From Kineosporiaceae bacterium (GTDB taxonomy: Bacteria > Actinomycetota > Actinomycetes > Actinomycetales > Kineosporiaceae): 64,000 nucleotides of DNA. Shown piece by piece: positions 42,082 to 49,098 of the stretch. Made by a program: the position numbers and the translations under genes. The DNA is taken from NCBI GenBank assembly GCA_016794595.1, contig JAEUJN010000008.1, positions 248,001 through 312,000 on the forward strand, read 5' to 3'. Under the pieces are notes generated by a model, which saw only the letters and a list, made by a program, of their open reading frames with translations, ran no database searches and was not told the origin of the DNA. The stretch's first letter is position 1. The number at the start of each line of letters is the position of its first letter.

Positions 42082-43530
42082 TCAGGCGCCGTCGATCCCG
42101 GAGCGCACTCGGGCACGCCACCACCGCTGCCCCTCGGCCGGCAGGGTGTCCACCGGGTCGTAGTAGGGGTAGGTGCGGGCCAACGCCTCCGGGTCGTCGG
42201 TCTCGAGCGAGGTGCGGTAGTTCTTGGTCCACTGCGAGATGCCGCGCACCGGGTCGTGGGAATGCGCCTGGTGCACCCACCGCTTGCCGACGAAGGGGAC
42301 GTCGCAGACGATCCGCGGGGTCGCGAACCCGGGCAGGTACCCCATGATCCCGTGCTGCAGCTCCTGGGCGTGGCGCAGGCTCACCCGCCAGTGCTCACTG
42401 TTGGGGATCAGGTCGCACATGTAGAAGTAGTACGGGGTGATCATGGCGCCGTCCTGCAGGGCGAAGCACAGGTCGAGCAACTGGTCGACCTCGGAGTTGA
42501 CCCCGCGCATCAGCACCCCCTGATTGCGGACGTCACGCACCCCGGCCGCCAGCATCGCCCCGGCAGCCTCGGCGACCAGGGGGGTCACCGATGCAGCGGT
42601 GTTCACGTGCGTGTGCACGGCCAGGTTCACGCCCCGGGACCGGGCGGTGGTCGCGACCCGGGCCACCCCCTCCACCACGTCAGGCTGGAGCCAGTGCTGG
42701 GGCAGCCCCATCAGGGCCTTCGTGGCCAGGCGGATGTCCCGGATCGTCTCCAGCTCGAGCAGCCGCATCACGAAGGACTCGAGCGTTCGCCACGGCATGT
42801 TGGCCACGTCGCCGCCGGAGACCACGACATCGCGCACCTGGGGGGCCGACCGCAGATAGGCGATCATGGCGTCGGCCCGGTCGACCGGCTTGAGGTCGAA
42901 CCTCAGCTTGGTCACCTGCTCGGTGGAGTTGCCCACCAGGTCCATCCGGGTGCAGTGACCGCAGTACTGCGGGCAGGTGGGCACCATCTCGGCCAGCACC
43001 TTGGTGGGGTAGCGGTGGGTGAGCCCCTCGGCCACCCACATCTCGTGCTCGTGCAGCGAGTCGCGACTGGCGAAGGGGTGCGAGGGCCAGGCCGGGTGCC
43101 GATCCGAGAACACCGGCAGCATGTACCGGCGCACCGGATCGGAATGGAACGCAGCGGTGAACGCCGGACCCCCGGCGGGCATCGCCCCGGCTGTCGAGGG
43201 CACCATGGTGTTGATCATCTGCGGCGGGATCAGCATGGACATCGTGGCCCGCTCGGCCTGGTCGCGCTCGAGGTCGGCGTAGAAGTCGTCGTCCACCAGA
43301 TCACCCAGGACTGCGCGCAGCTGGGGGAGGTTCTTCACACAGTGAGCGCGCTGCCACTGGGCGCTGCGCCACTGGTCGCCGGTGACGTCACGCCACCCGG
43401 GGAACCGTCGCCAGTCGGGCTCGACCAGCTCAATCCGGCGGTATACGTACGGTTGAGGGCCACAACCGTGCACAGAGTCCTTCGCGCCGGCACCCCGGGG
43501 GGTGGGAAGGCCCGTCGTAGTCTGAGTCAT
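42082..43530 (-). CDS. kamA: Lysine 2,3-aminomutase (KamA family radical SAM enzyme)
   Basis: 482 aa. Converts L-lysine to L-beta-lysine with a 4Fe-4S cluster, AdoMet and PLP. Radical SAM motif CPQYCGHC (C186, C190, C193), followed by the expected VVVSGGD. The PLP lysine is probably K416 in VPFVGK. D373 (YMCDL) and D410 (VCDVP) are spaced 37 residues apart, exactly as the two aspartates that hold the substrate epsilon-amine in clostridial lysine aminomutase. This argues for lysine over glutamate as substrate. ATG 43530 is preceded by TACAGT at 8 nt. Divergent from kdd. Confidence 0.88.
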   Translation of the reverse strand: MTQTTTGLPTPRGAGAKDSVHGCGPQPYVYRRIELVEPDWRRFPGWRDVTGDQWRSAQWQRAHCVKNLPQLRAVLGDLVDDDFYADLERDQAERATMSMLIPPQMINTMVPSTAGAMPAGGPAFTAAFHSDPVRRYMLPVFSDRHPAWPSHPFASRDSLHEHEMWVAEGLTHRYPTKVLAEMVPTCPQYCGHCTRMDLVGNSTEQVTKLRFDLKPVDRADAMIAYLRSAPQVRDVVVSGGDVANMPWRTLESFVMRLLELETIRDIRLATKALMGLPQHWLQPDVVEGVARVATTARSRGVNLAVHTHVNTAASVTPLVAEAAGAMLAAGVRDVRNQGVLMRGVNSEVDQLLDLCFALQDGAMITPYYFYMCDLIPNSEHWRVSLRHAQELQHGIMGYLPGFATPRIVCDVPFVGKRWVHQAHSHDPVRGISQWTKNYRTSLETDDPEALARTYPYYDPVDTLPAEGQRWWRARVRSGIDGA

Positions 43531-43538
43531 GCAACCCG

Positions 43539-43544
43539 ACTGTA
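43539..43544 (-). promoter_or_regulatory. TACAGT -10 box of kamA
   Basis: Minus-strand TACAGT, 8 nt before ATG 43530; leaderless kamA transcript predicted. Confidence 0.5.
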
Positions 43545-43547
43545 CGG

Positions 43548-43587
43548 GAGATTCTTCCGTTCTTCGAGCTACTCGCCGTAGAATCTC
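43548..43587. promoter_or_regulatory. kdd promoter (TAGAAT) and possible operator in the kamA-kdd gap
   Basis: TAGAAT (43579-43584) is the likely -10 box for kdd, with a leader of about 25 nt carrying GAGGAGGAG. An inverted repeat GAGATTC (43548-43554) / GAATCTC (43581-43587) overlaps it, and TTCTTC occurs twice 8 nt apart between the arms. These could bind a regulator of the divergent pair. Confidence 0.45.
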
Positions 43588-43615
43588 TGGTCTGAGCTCC
43601 ACTGAGGAGGAGAAC

Positions 43616-44710
43616 ATGGTGGACGTCGGGACCCTGGTCGCAGGTGTCAGCTCCCCGGTGGGACTGCACCGGGTGCTGGAGCCGCTCGGCGTCCTGCCGC
43701 AGGCCGCCTGGCGCCTGGACGCCTCGCCCGCACTGTTCGCCGACGAGGTCCGGGTCAGGGTCGAACGGCTCAACCTGGACGCCGCGAGCTTCAGACAGCT
43801 GTGGGATCGCCACGGGGGGGACGGCGAGGCCGTCCGGGCCGAGGTCGCCCAGATCATCAGCACCCGGGGGAAGATGCACAACCCGGTCACCGGCTCCGGA
43901 GGGATGCTCGTCGGCACGGTGGAGGAGGTCGGGCCGGACAGCCGGCTGGGCCTGGCGCCCGGGGACCGGATCGCCACCCTGGTCTCCCTCACCTTGACCC
44001 CGTTGGCGATCACCGACGGTCTGGCCGCCTGGGACGGGCGTGGCGAACAGGTGCCGTGCACCGGGCACGCGATCCTGTTCGGCCGCTCGATCGCGGCCCA
44101 CCTGCCCGCGGACCTGCCTGCGGAACTCGCGCTGGCGGTGATGGACGTGTGCGGCGCACCGGCCCTCACCCACCGGGTGGTGGCCCGCTACGTCGCCCAG
44201 GGGCGCCCCCCGGTGGTGGCCGTGATCGGGGGGGCCGGCAAGAGCGGCTCCCTCGCCCTGGCCGCCGCCCGCCGAGCCGGGGCGGCACGCACCATCGGCG
44301 TGGTCCCCCTTCCCTCCGAGCGGGAACAACTGACCCGCGCCGAGCTGGCCGACGCCGTCGCGCTCGCCGACGCCAGGGATCCCGTCGCCCTGGCGGGAGC
44401 GGTGGCCGCGGCCGGAGGGCCGGCGGACATCACGATCGTCTGTGTCGACGTCCCCGGGTGCGAGCACGGGGCGATCCTGGCCACCGCCGACCTGGGCACG
44501 GTGATCTTCTTCTCGATGGCCACCTCGTTCGCCACCGCGGCGCTGGGGGCCGAGGGACTGGCGGCCGACGTCCAGCTGCTGATCGGCAACGGCTACGCGG
44601 CCGGCCACGCTGATTTCGCACTCGACGTCCTGCGCTCCTCACCCGGCGCCCGGGGGCTGTTCGAGGCCCGCCTGGCCAGCCACGCCGGCGCAGTCCACCC
44701 CCCGCGATGA
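43616..44710 (+). CDS. kdd: L-erythro-3,5-diaminohexanoate dehydrogenase
   Basis: 364 aa. Oxidative deamination of 3,5-diaminohexanoate to 3-keto-5-aminohexanoate with NAD(P). Recognised by length, the medium-chain-dehydrogenase-like fold with VAVIGGAGKSGSLALAAARRAG (nucleotide loop) and its kam neighbours; segments GKMHNPVTGSGGML and LLIGNGYAAGHADFAL are typical. ATG 43616 follows GAGGAGGAG; the longer upstream frame is rejected. Confidence 0.88.
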   Translation: MVDVGTLVAGVSSPVGLHRVLEPLGVLPQAAWRLDASPALFADEVRVRVERLNLDAASFRQLWDRHGGDGEAVRAEVAQIISTRGKMHNPVTGSGGMLVGTVEEVGPDSRLGLAPGDRIATLVSLTLTPLAITDGLAAWDGRGEQVPCTGHAILFGRSIAAHLPADLPAELALAVMDVCGAPALTHRVVARYVAQGRPPVVAVIGGAGKSGSLALAAARRAGAARTIGVVPLPSEREQLTRAELADAVALADARDPVALAGAVAAAGGPADITIVCVDVPGCEHGAILATADLGTVIFFSMATSFATAALGAEGLAADVQLLIGNGYAAGHADFALDVLRSSPGARGLFEARLASHAGAVHPPR

Positions 44711-44721
44711 CCACCCCTGAA

Positions 44722-44849
44722 CCCCACCCGAACCCGCTCATGCTCCCCAGCCGACCCGTCGTGCTCCCCGGCCGACGGCTATCGCAACCCCTGCGGAGCA
44801 TGGGCGTGACACCTGCGGAGCATGAGCGGGTTGGGGTGGGGTGTGGGGG
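44722..44849. repeat. Palindromic intergenic repeat, copy C, with G4 motif
   Basis: Arms of 29 bp at 44722-44750 and 44813-44841 match at 27 positions and contain the same core as copy B. Two further internal units (GTGCTCCCCGG near 44761, CCTGCGGAGCATGGG near 44790) make four core-like units in total. The right end runs into GGG-TT-GGGG-T-GGGG-TGT-GGGGG (44828-44849), a canonical G-quadruplex pattern. Lies between convergent kdd and plsC. Confidence 0.8.
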
Positions 44850-44889
44850 AGGTCGGCGCGGGGGAGGCCGGCGCGGGCTGGGGTGGCGG

Positions 44890-45576
44890 TCAGGCCTCGG
44901 ACTCGGCCGGCGGTTCGTTGTAGGCGTGCGCGAGTTCCTGGGGCGACATCGCGGCGATCCGGGCCATGACCGCCTCGGTGATCTCGCGACGGGCCTTGCC
45001 TGCGCCTCCCGAGGTGGCGACCGCGGCGATCCACGGTGCCGGGTCGATCGGCTCACCGACGCTGACCCGTACCGGGTGCGGCCGGGGCACCCGGGCGCCG
45101 ATCGGCTGCACCTGGTCGGTGCCGATCAGGGCCACGGGGACGACGGGAGCCCCCGACTCCAGCGCCAGCCAACCCACCCCGGTGCGGCCCTGGTAGAGCC
45201 GCCCGTCCCGGGAGCGGGTGCCCTCCGGGTAGATGCCGAACGCCGTCCCCTCCGCCAGCACGTCCATGGCCAGGCGCAGCGAGGCCATGGCGTTGCGCTG
45301 GCTGTCCCGGTTGACCGGCACGGCATCGACGGCGGTGAAGAAGGTGCGGTTGACCCAGCCACGTACCCCAGTGCCCTCGAAGTACTCCGCCTTGGCCAGG
45401 AATCGCACCCGACGTGGAACCACCAGCGGGATCACCACGCTGTCGATGAAGCTCAGGTGATTGCTCGCGATGATGACCGGACCCTGGGCCGGGATGTGCT
45501 CCAGACCGGTGACCTTCGCGCGCCAGACCAGGCGGAAGATCGAACCCAGCAACCACCGGGCGACCAGGTAACCCAC
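44890..45576 (-). CDS. 1-acyl-sn-glycerol-3-phosphate acyltransferase-like protein
   Basis: 228 aa. PlsC domain with NHLSFID (the H-x4-D catalytic motif) and YPEGTRSRDG (substrate motif), plus PVVPVALIGTDQV. One N-terminal membrane-associated helix. Acylates a lipid precursor at the membrane. It interrupts the lysine gene cluster on the opposite strand and has no obvious link to it. GTG 45576 has GGAGGTG upstream. Confidence 0.9.
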   Translation of the reverse strand: MGYLVARWLLGSIFRLVWRAKVTGLEHIPAQGPVIIASNHLSFIDSVVIPLVVPRRVRFLAKAEYFEGTGVRGWVNRTFFTAVDAVPVNRDSQRNAMASLRLAMDVLAEGTAFGIYPEGTRSRDGRLYQGRTGVGWLALESGAPVVPVALIGTDQVQPIGARVPRPHPVRVSVGEPIDPAPWIAAVATSGGAGKARREITEAVMARIAAMSPQELAHAYNEPPAESEA

Positions 45577-45689
45577 CGCACCTCCAGCTCACCCACCGGC
45601 GGCGCCCGCCGGGCGGCCCACACCGAACCGAGGCGAACTGTACTGGGCGTGCCGCCGTGGATCGGGTCTTCTCCGGCGCAGACCATTTG

Positions 45690-45714
45690 CCACTGAACGA
45701 TTTCCACTGAACGG
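45690..45714 (+). promoter_or_regulatory. Direct repeat in the kamD leader
   Basis: CCACTGAACG occurs twice with a 14-nt period, ending 21 nt before the kamD ATG and just before its ribosome site. Possible operator or RNA element. The rest of the 159-nt plsC-kamD gap shows an ACTGTAC core also present upstream of kamA. Confidence 0.4.
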
Positions 45715-45735
45715 ACTCCCCGAGAGGAGAGATCG

Positions 45736-47310
45736 ATGTCTCGCCGTCCCACGGTGATCGAACTCGACCGCGCCGACACCCGTCGTGCCCGCACCCTGGC
45801 GCGTCGAGCCGGGGCGCCCGTCGTCCGGATCGCCCGCACCCACACCACCGTGTCGGTGGAGCGGGCCACCGTGCGGTTGGCGGGGCTCAGCGGAGCCGAC
45901 AGCGAGCGCGTGCCCTGGGTCAACCACCTGGTGGACGCCGTACGGGCCCAGACCGGACTCGCCCACGGCGTCGCCCTACCGGTGTGGGACGCGCTGGCCC
46001 GGGGGGAGGGTGAGGACCTGCTGACCCTGGCCCAGAAGGCCTCGGCCGGTTCGGTGACCTTCCGCCTGCCCGAGGGGCGCGAGGCGAGCCGCGCGGGGCG
46101 GGCCGCGCGAGCGGCGGTCAGCGTCGGCGTCCGGCGCATCGATCGGGCGCGCGCCCAACGGGACCGGCTCATCGCCCGGTTGGGGGACGCGCCTCGCCGG
46201 CCGTGGATCTACCTGATCGTGGCCACCGGCGACATCTACGAGGACGTGGTCCAGGCGCAGGCGGCAGCTCGTGCCGGGGCCGACGTGATCGCGGTGATCC
46301 GCTCCACCGGGCAGAGCCTGCTCGACTACGTCCCCGAGGGCGCCACCCGCGAGGGCTATGCCGGCACCTATGCCACGCAGGAGAACTTCCGCATCATGCG
46401 GGCCGCCCTGGACGAGGTGGGACGCGAGCTGGGCCGCTACGTCCGGCTCACCAACTATGCCTCGGGCCTGTGCATGCCCGAGATCGCCGCCCTGGCCGGT
46501 ATGGAACGGCTGGACATGATGCTCAACGACTCCATGTACGGCATCCTCTTCCGCGACATCAACCCGATCAGAACCTTTGTGGATCAACGGTTCTCCCGTC
46601 AGATCCACGCCCGCGCCGGGATCATCATCAACACCGGCGAGGACAACTACCTGACCACCGCGGACGCCGTCGAGGCCGCCCACACGGTCACCGTCAGCCA
46701 GCTGCTCAACGAGTACTTCGCGGCCGAGGCCGGGCTCGCCCCCTGGCAGATGGGCCTGGGGCACGCCTTCGAGATCGACCCCTCGATCCCGCAGTCCTTC
46801 CGGCTCGAGCTCGCCCACGCGCTGCTGGCCCGGACGCTGTTCCCGGACGCCCCGCTGAAGTGGATGCCGCCGACCAAGCACATGACCGGCGACATCTTCC
46901 GCGGCTACCTGCTGGACGGGTTCTTCAACCTGGCCGGTGCCCTGACCGGCCAGGGGATCCTGCTGGTCGGGATGATGACCGAGGCCGTGGTCACGCCGTG
47001 GCTGTCCGACCGTGATCTGGCCCTGCAGAACGTGCGCTACGTGCTGGACGCCTGCTCGGGCCTGGACGAGGACTTCCACCCCCCGGCCGGCGGCTTCATC
47101 GCCACCCGGGCCCGAACGGTGCTGGCCGAGGCGATCGAGTTGCTGGAACGCATCGCGGACGACGGCCTGCTGACCGCCATCGGCGAGGGCACGTTCGGCC
47201 TGATGCGGCGTCCGGCCGACGCCGGCAAGGGCCTGGACGGCGTCGAGCAGCGAGCTCCCGGCTACCTCAACCCCGCGATCGACCTGCTCGAGGAAGGAGC
47301 CACCCGATGA
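45736..47310 (+). CDS. kamD: Beta-lysine 5,6-aminomutase alpha subunit
   Basis: 524 aa. Large catalytic (TIM-barrel) subunit of the adenosylcobalamin- and PLP-dependent enzyme that moves the terminal amino group of beta-lysine or D-lysine. Recognised by YLIVATGDIYEDVVQAQAAARAGADVIAVIRSTGQSLLDYVP (positions about 155-197), the GATREGYAGTYATQENFRIMRAAL segment and MPPTKHMTGDIFRGYLLDG. GAGAGGAGAG ribosome site. ATGA overlap with kamE. Confidence 0.95.
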   Translation: MSRRPTVIELDRADTRRARTLARRAGAPVVRIARTHTTVSVERATVRLAGLSGADSERVPWVNHLVDAVRAQTGLAHGVALPVWDALARGEGEDLLTLAQKASAGSVTFRLPEGREASRAGRAARAAVSVGVRRIDRARAQRDRLIARLGDAPRRPWIYLIVATGDIYEDVVQAQAAARAGADVIAVIRSTGQSLLDYVPEGATREGYAGTYATQENFRIMRAALDEVGRELGRYVRLTNYASGLCMPEIAALAGMERLDMMLNDSMYGILFRDINPIRTFVDQRFSRQIHARAGIIINTGEDNYLTTADAVEAAHTVTVSQLLNEYFAAEAGLAPWQMGLGHAFEIDPSIPQSFRLELAHALLARTLFPDAPLKWMPPTKHMTGDIFRGYLLDGFFNLAGALTGQGILLVGMMTEAVVTPWLSDRDLALQNVRYVLDACSGLDEDFHPPAGGFIATRARTVLAEAIELLERIADDGLLTAIGEGTFGLMRRPADAGKGLDGVEQRAPGYLNPAIDLLEEGATR

Positions 47311-48098
47311 GCACGCCCGCGATCACGAGCACCGCCGCAGCCGGCGGGTCTCGCATCATCCGCCCCTACGGCGACACCACCGGGGACGGCATGGTGCAGC
47401 TCTCGTTCACCCTGCCCGTGCCGGCCGGCAAGAAGGCCGAGGGCGCCGCGCTGCAGCTCGCCCGGTCCATGGGCATGGATCCGGCGATGGTCGTGCACGC
47501 CCGGGCGATGGGGGAGGGGTACACGTTCCTCGTGCTCTACGGGCGGGTGAACCACCTGATCGATCTGGACGCCGTGCAGGTGACCGAGCGCGAGTACCCG
47601 CTGCTGTCGGCCAAGGAGATCAACGCGGCGATCCGTTCGCGGCTGCGGCGCAAACTGGTGGTGGTCGGCGCCTGTATCGGCACCGATGCCCACACGGTGG
47701 GGATCGACGCCATCCTCGACATCAAGGGCTTCGCCGGCGAGAAGGGGCTCGAGTACCACCGCGAGATCGAGGTGCACAACCTCGGCGCCCAGGTGCTGGT
47801 GCCCCAGCTGGTCGAGCAGGCGCTGGCGCGGCGAGCGGACGCCGTCCTGGTCTCGCAGGTGGTGACCCAGCGCGACGCGCACCTGCACAACACGCGTGAG
47901 ATGGCGGCCGCCTTCCGCGAGGCCTACCCGGCGGCCTCCCGGCCCCTGCTGGTGGTCGGTGGCCCGCGGTTCGACGAGGGAGCCGCCGCCGAGTTGGGAG
48001 TCGACCGGATCTTCGGCAAGGGCACGACGCCCTCCGAGGTGGCCTCCTACCTGGTGCACGCCCTGCTGCCGGCCCGTCCCTCGCGCAGGTCGGCGTGA
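47307..48098 (+). CDS. kamE: Beta-lysine 5,6-aminomutase beta subunit
   Basis: 263 aa. Carries the B12-binding Rossmann domain with D127-x-H129-x2-G132 in GTDAHTVGID and the probable PLP lysine K140 in DIKGFAG. VLVSQVVTQRDAHLHN and VVGGPRFDEGAAAELG follow, as in clostridial KamE. Overlaps kamD upstream (ATGA) and kal downstream (GTGA). Confidence 0.95.
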   Translation: MSTPAITSTAAAGGSRIIRPYGDTTGDGMVQLSFTLPVPAGKKAEGAALQLARSMGMDPAMVVHARAMGEGYTFLVLYGRVNHLIDLDAVQVTEREYPLLSAKEINAAIRSRLRRKLVVVGACIGTDAHTVGIDAILDIKGFAGEKGLEYHREIEVHNLGAQVLVPQLVEQALARRADAVLVSQVVTQRDAHLHNTREMAAAFREAYPAASRPLLVVGGPRFDEGAAAELGVDRIFGKGTTPSEVASYLVHALLPARPSRRSA

Positions 48099-48529
48099 AC
48101 GCCGGGTCCGCGGGCGCCGATCCTCGCCTCGGCCTGTCCGTGAGTCACCGCCGCTACGTGCCCTACAGCCATGCTCACTACGCCGGGAACCTGGTCGACG
48201 GTGCGTACAGCCTGGCCTGCTTCGGTGACGTGGCCACCGAGGTCTGCATCCGCACGGACGGCGACGAGGGACTGTTCGCCTCCTACTCCGAGGTGGTCTT
48301 CCACGCGCCCGTGCGCGCCGGTGACGTGCTGGAGGTGACCGCGACGGTGGTCCGGGTCGGACGGCGCAGCCGGGAGCTGGAGTTCACTGCGACCGTGCTG
48401 TGCCGGGGGAGGGCAGGGTGCGAGGACGCCGCCCCGGACGGCCCCGCACCGGGGGCCGCGGACGTGCTCGACCCGCCGATCCTGGCCACCAGCGCCCGCG
48501 GGACGGTCGTGGTGCCGGCCCGCGGCTGA
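48095..48529 (+). CDS. kal: 3-aminobutyryl-CoA ammonia-lyase
   Basis: 144 aa single hot-dog domain. Eliminates ammonia from 3-aminobutyryl-CoA to give crotonyl-CoA, the step after Kce cleavage. YVPYSHAHYAGNLVDGAYSLACFGDVATE and FASYSEVVFHAPVRAGDVLEV match this family. A 20-residue Ala/Pro-rich insertion lies near residue 110. GTG 48095 overlaps the kamE stop, so the three genes are co-translated. Confidence 0.88.
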   Translation: MNAGSAGADPRLGLSVSHRRYVPYSHAHYAGNLVDGAYSLACFGDVATEVCIRTDGDEGLFASYSEVVFHAPVRAGDVLEVTATVVRVGRRSRELEFTATVLCRGRAGCEDAAPDGPAPGAADVLDPPILATSARGTVVVPARG

Positions 48530-48679
48530 CGCCGACTTCACCGGGCGTGCTGCAGGGTCGTGGCGGACGGCGTGGGGCGGGCCCCGAGGACCTCGGTCCT
48601 GCTCGTCGTCGACGACACGCCGATCACTCGGCGATTCCCCGGCACCTTTCCTCGGTCAGGGCGCCCCGCGCACAACCCG

Positions 48680-48715
48680 CCTGACCTGCGCTGTCCCGTA
48701 AGGGTGCAGGTCAGG
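48680..48715. other. Stem-loop in a long intergenic gap
   Basis: CCTGACCTGC (48680-48689) and GCAGGTCAGG (48706-48715) form a perfect 10-bp stem with a 16-nt loop, 150 nt after kal. It may terminate the kamDE-kal operon or bind a regulator. No gene is recognised in 48530-48679. Confidence 0.5.
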
Positions 48716-48721
48716 GCCACG

Positions 48722-48749
48722 TTGACAGTCCGGGCTCAGCGGCTAGGTT
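48722..48749 (+). promoter_or_regulatory. Near-consensus promoter TTGACA-N16-TAGGTT with no obvious gene
   Basis: TTGACA (48722-48727) and TAGGTT (48744-48749) are separated by 16 nt, the best -35/-10 pair seen in the window. Predicted start near 48756, immediately followed by a GGCCGTC / GACGGCC hairpin. Confidence 0.6.
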
Positions 48750-49086
48750 CGGTCCTGGCCGTCCACCCCAGCGACGGCCGCCGGCGCACGGAGCGCTGAC
48801 CAGAGTGGGCCAGGGATCGGGTAGCCACGACTCCCAGACCAGGCCCCACCGGCCGTTCCGGACCCGGCGGCCCGGTGGGCACGGACCGGGCCCGCGCGTC
48901 CCGTAGACAACGGGGGAGCCCTCGCACCCGACGAGGTCCCCCTCGGCCCGAAGGACGCCGCGGGCCCGGTCGATCCTCTCCCGCACCTCTCGCCACTCGC
49001 TCCGGCAGCCACCGGGGCGCCATCCGGCCACCGACCGTAAGTCGTCGTAGCGCCGCGCTCGATCGCCGTGACGGCACTCGCCCGTC
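48750..49086. other. Apparent non-coding stretch before lnt
   Basis: About 340 nt with no open frame I can recognise. Frames on the minus strand (for example 48711-49031) are W/G/P-rich shadows lacking a ribosome site. Could be a non-coding RNA or a long leader of lnt driven by the upstream promoter. Confidence 0.4.
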
Positions 49087-49092
49087 TAGGCT
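49087..49092 (+). promoter_or_regulatory. TAGGCT -10 box of lnt
   Basis: TAGGCT, 6 nt before GTG 49099; leaderless start. Confidence 0.5.
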
Positions 49093-49098
49093 TCCCGG

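Noticed and set aside
42082-43530. KamA as glutamate 2,3-aminomutase
   Set aside because: Both aspartates binding the lysine side-chain amine are kept at the right spacing, and kamDE and kdd are adjacent.
45577-45735. Cobalamin riboswitch upstream of kamD
   Set aside because: 159 nt with no B12-box-like conserved sequence; only a short direct repeat is present.
48711-49031. Minus-strand 106-codon ORF in the long gap before lnt
   Set aside because: No ribosome site or -10 box, unusual Trp/Gly/Pro composition and no family match; kept only as part of the non-coding stretch.
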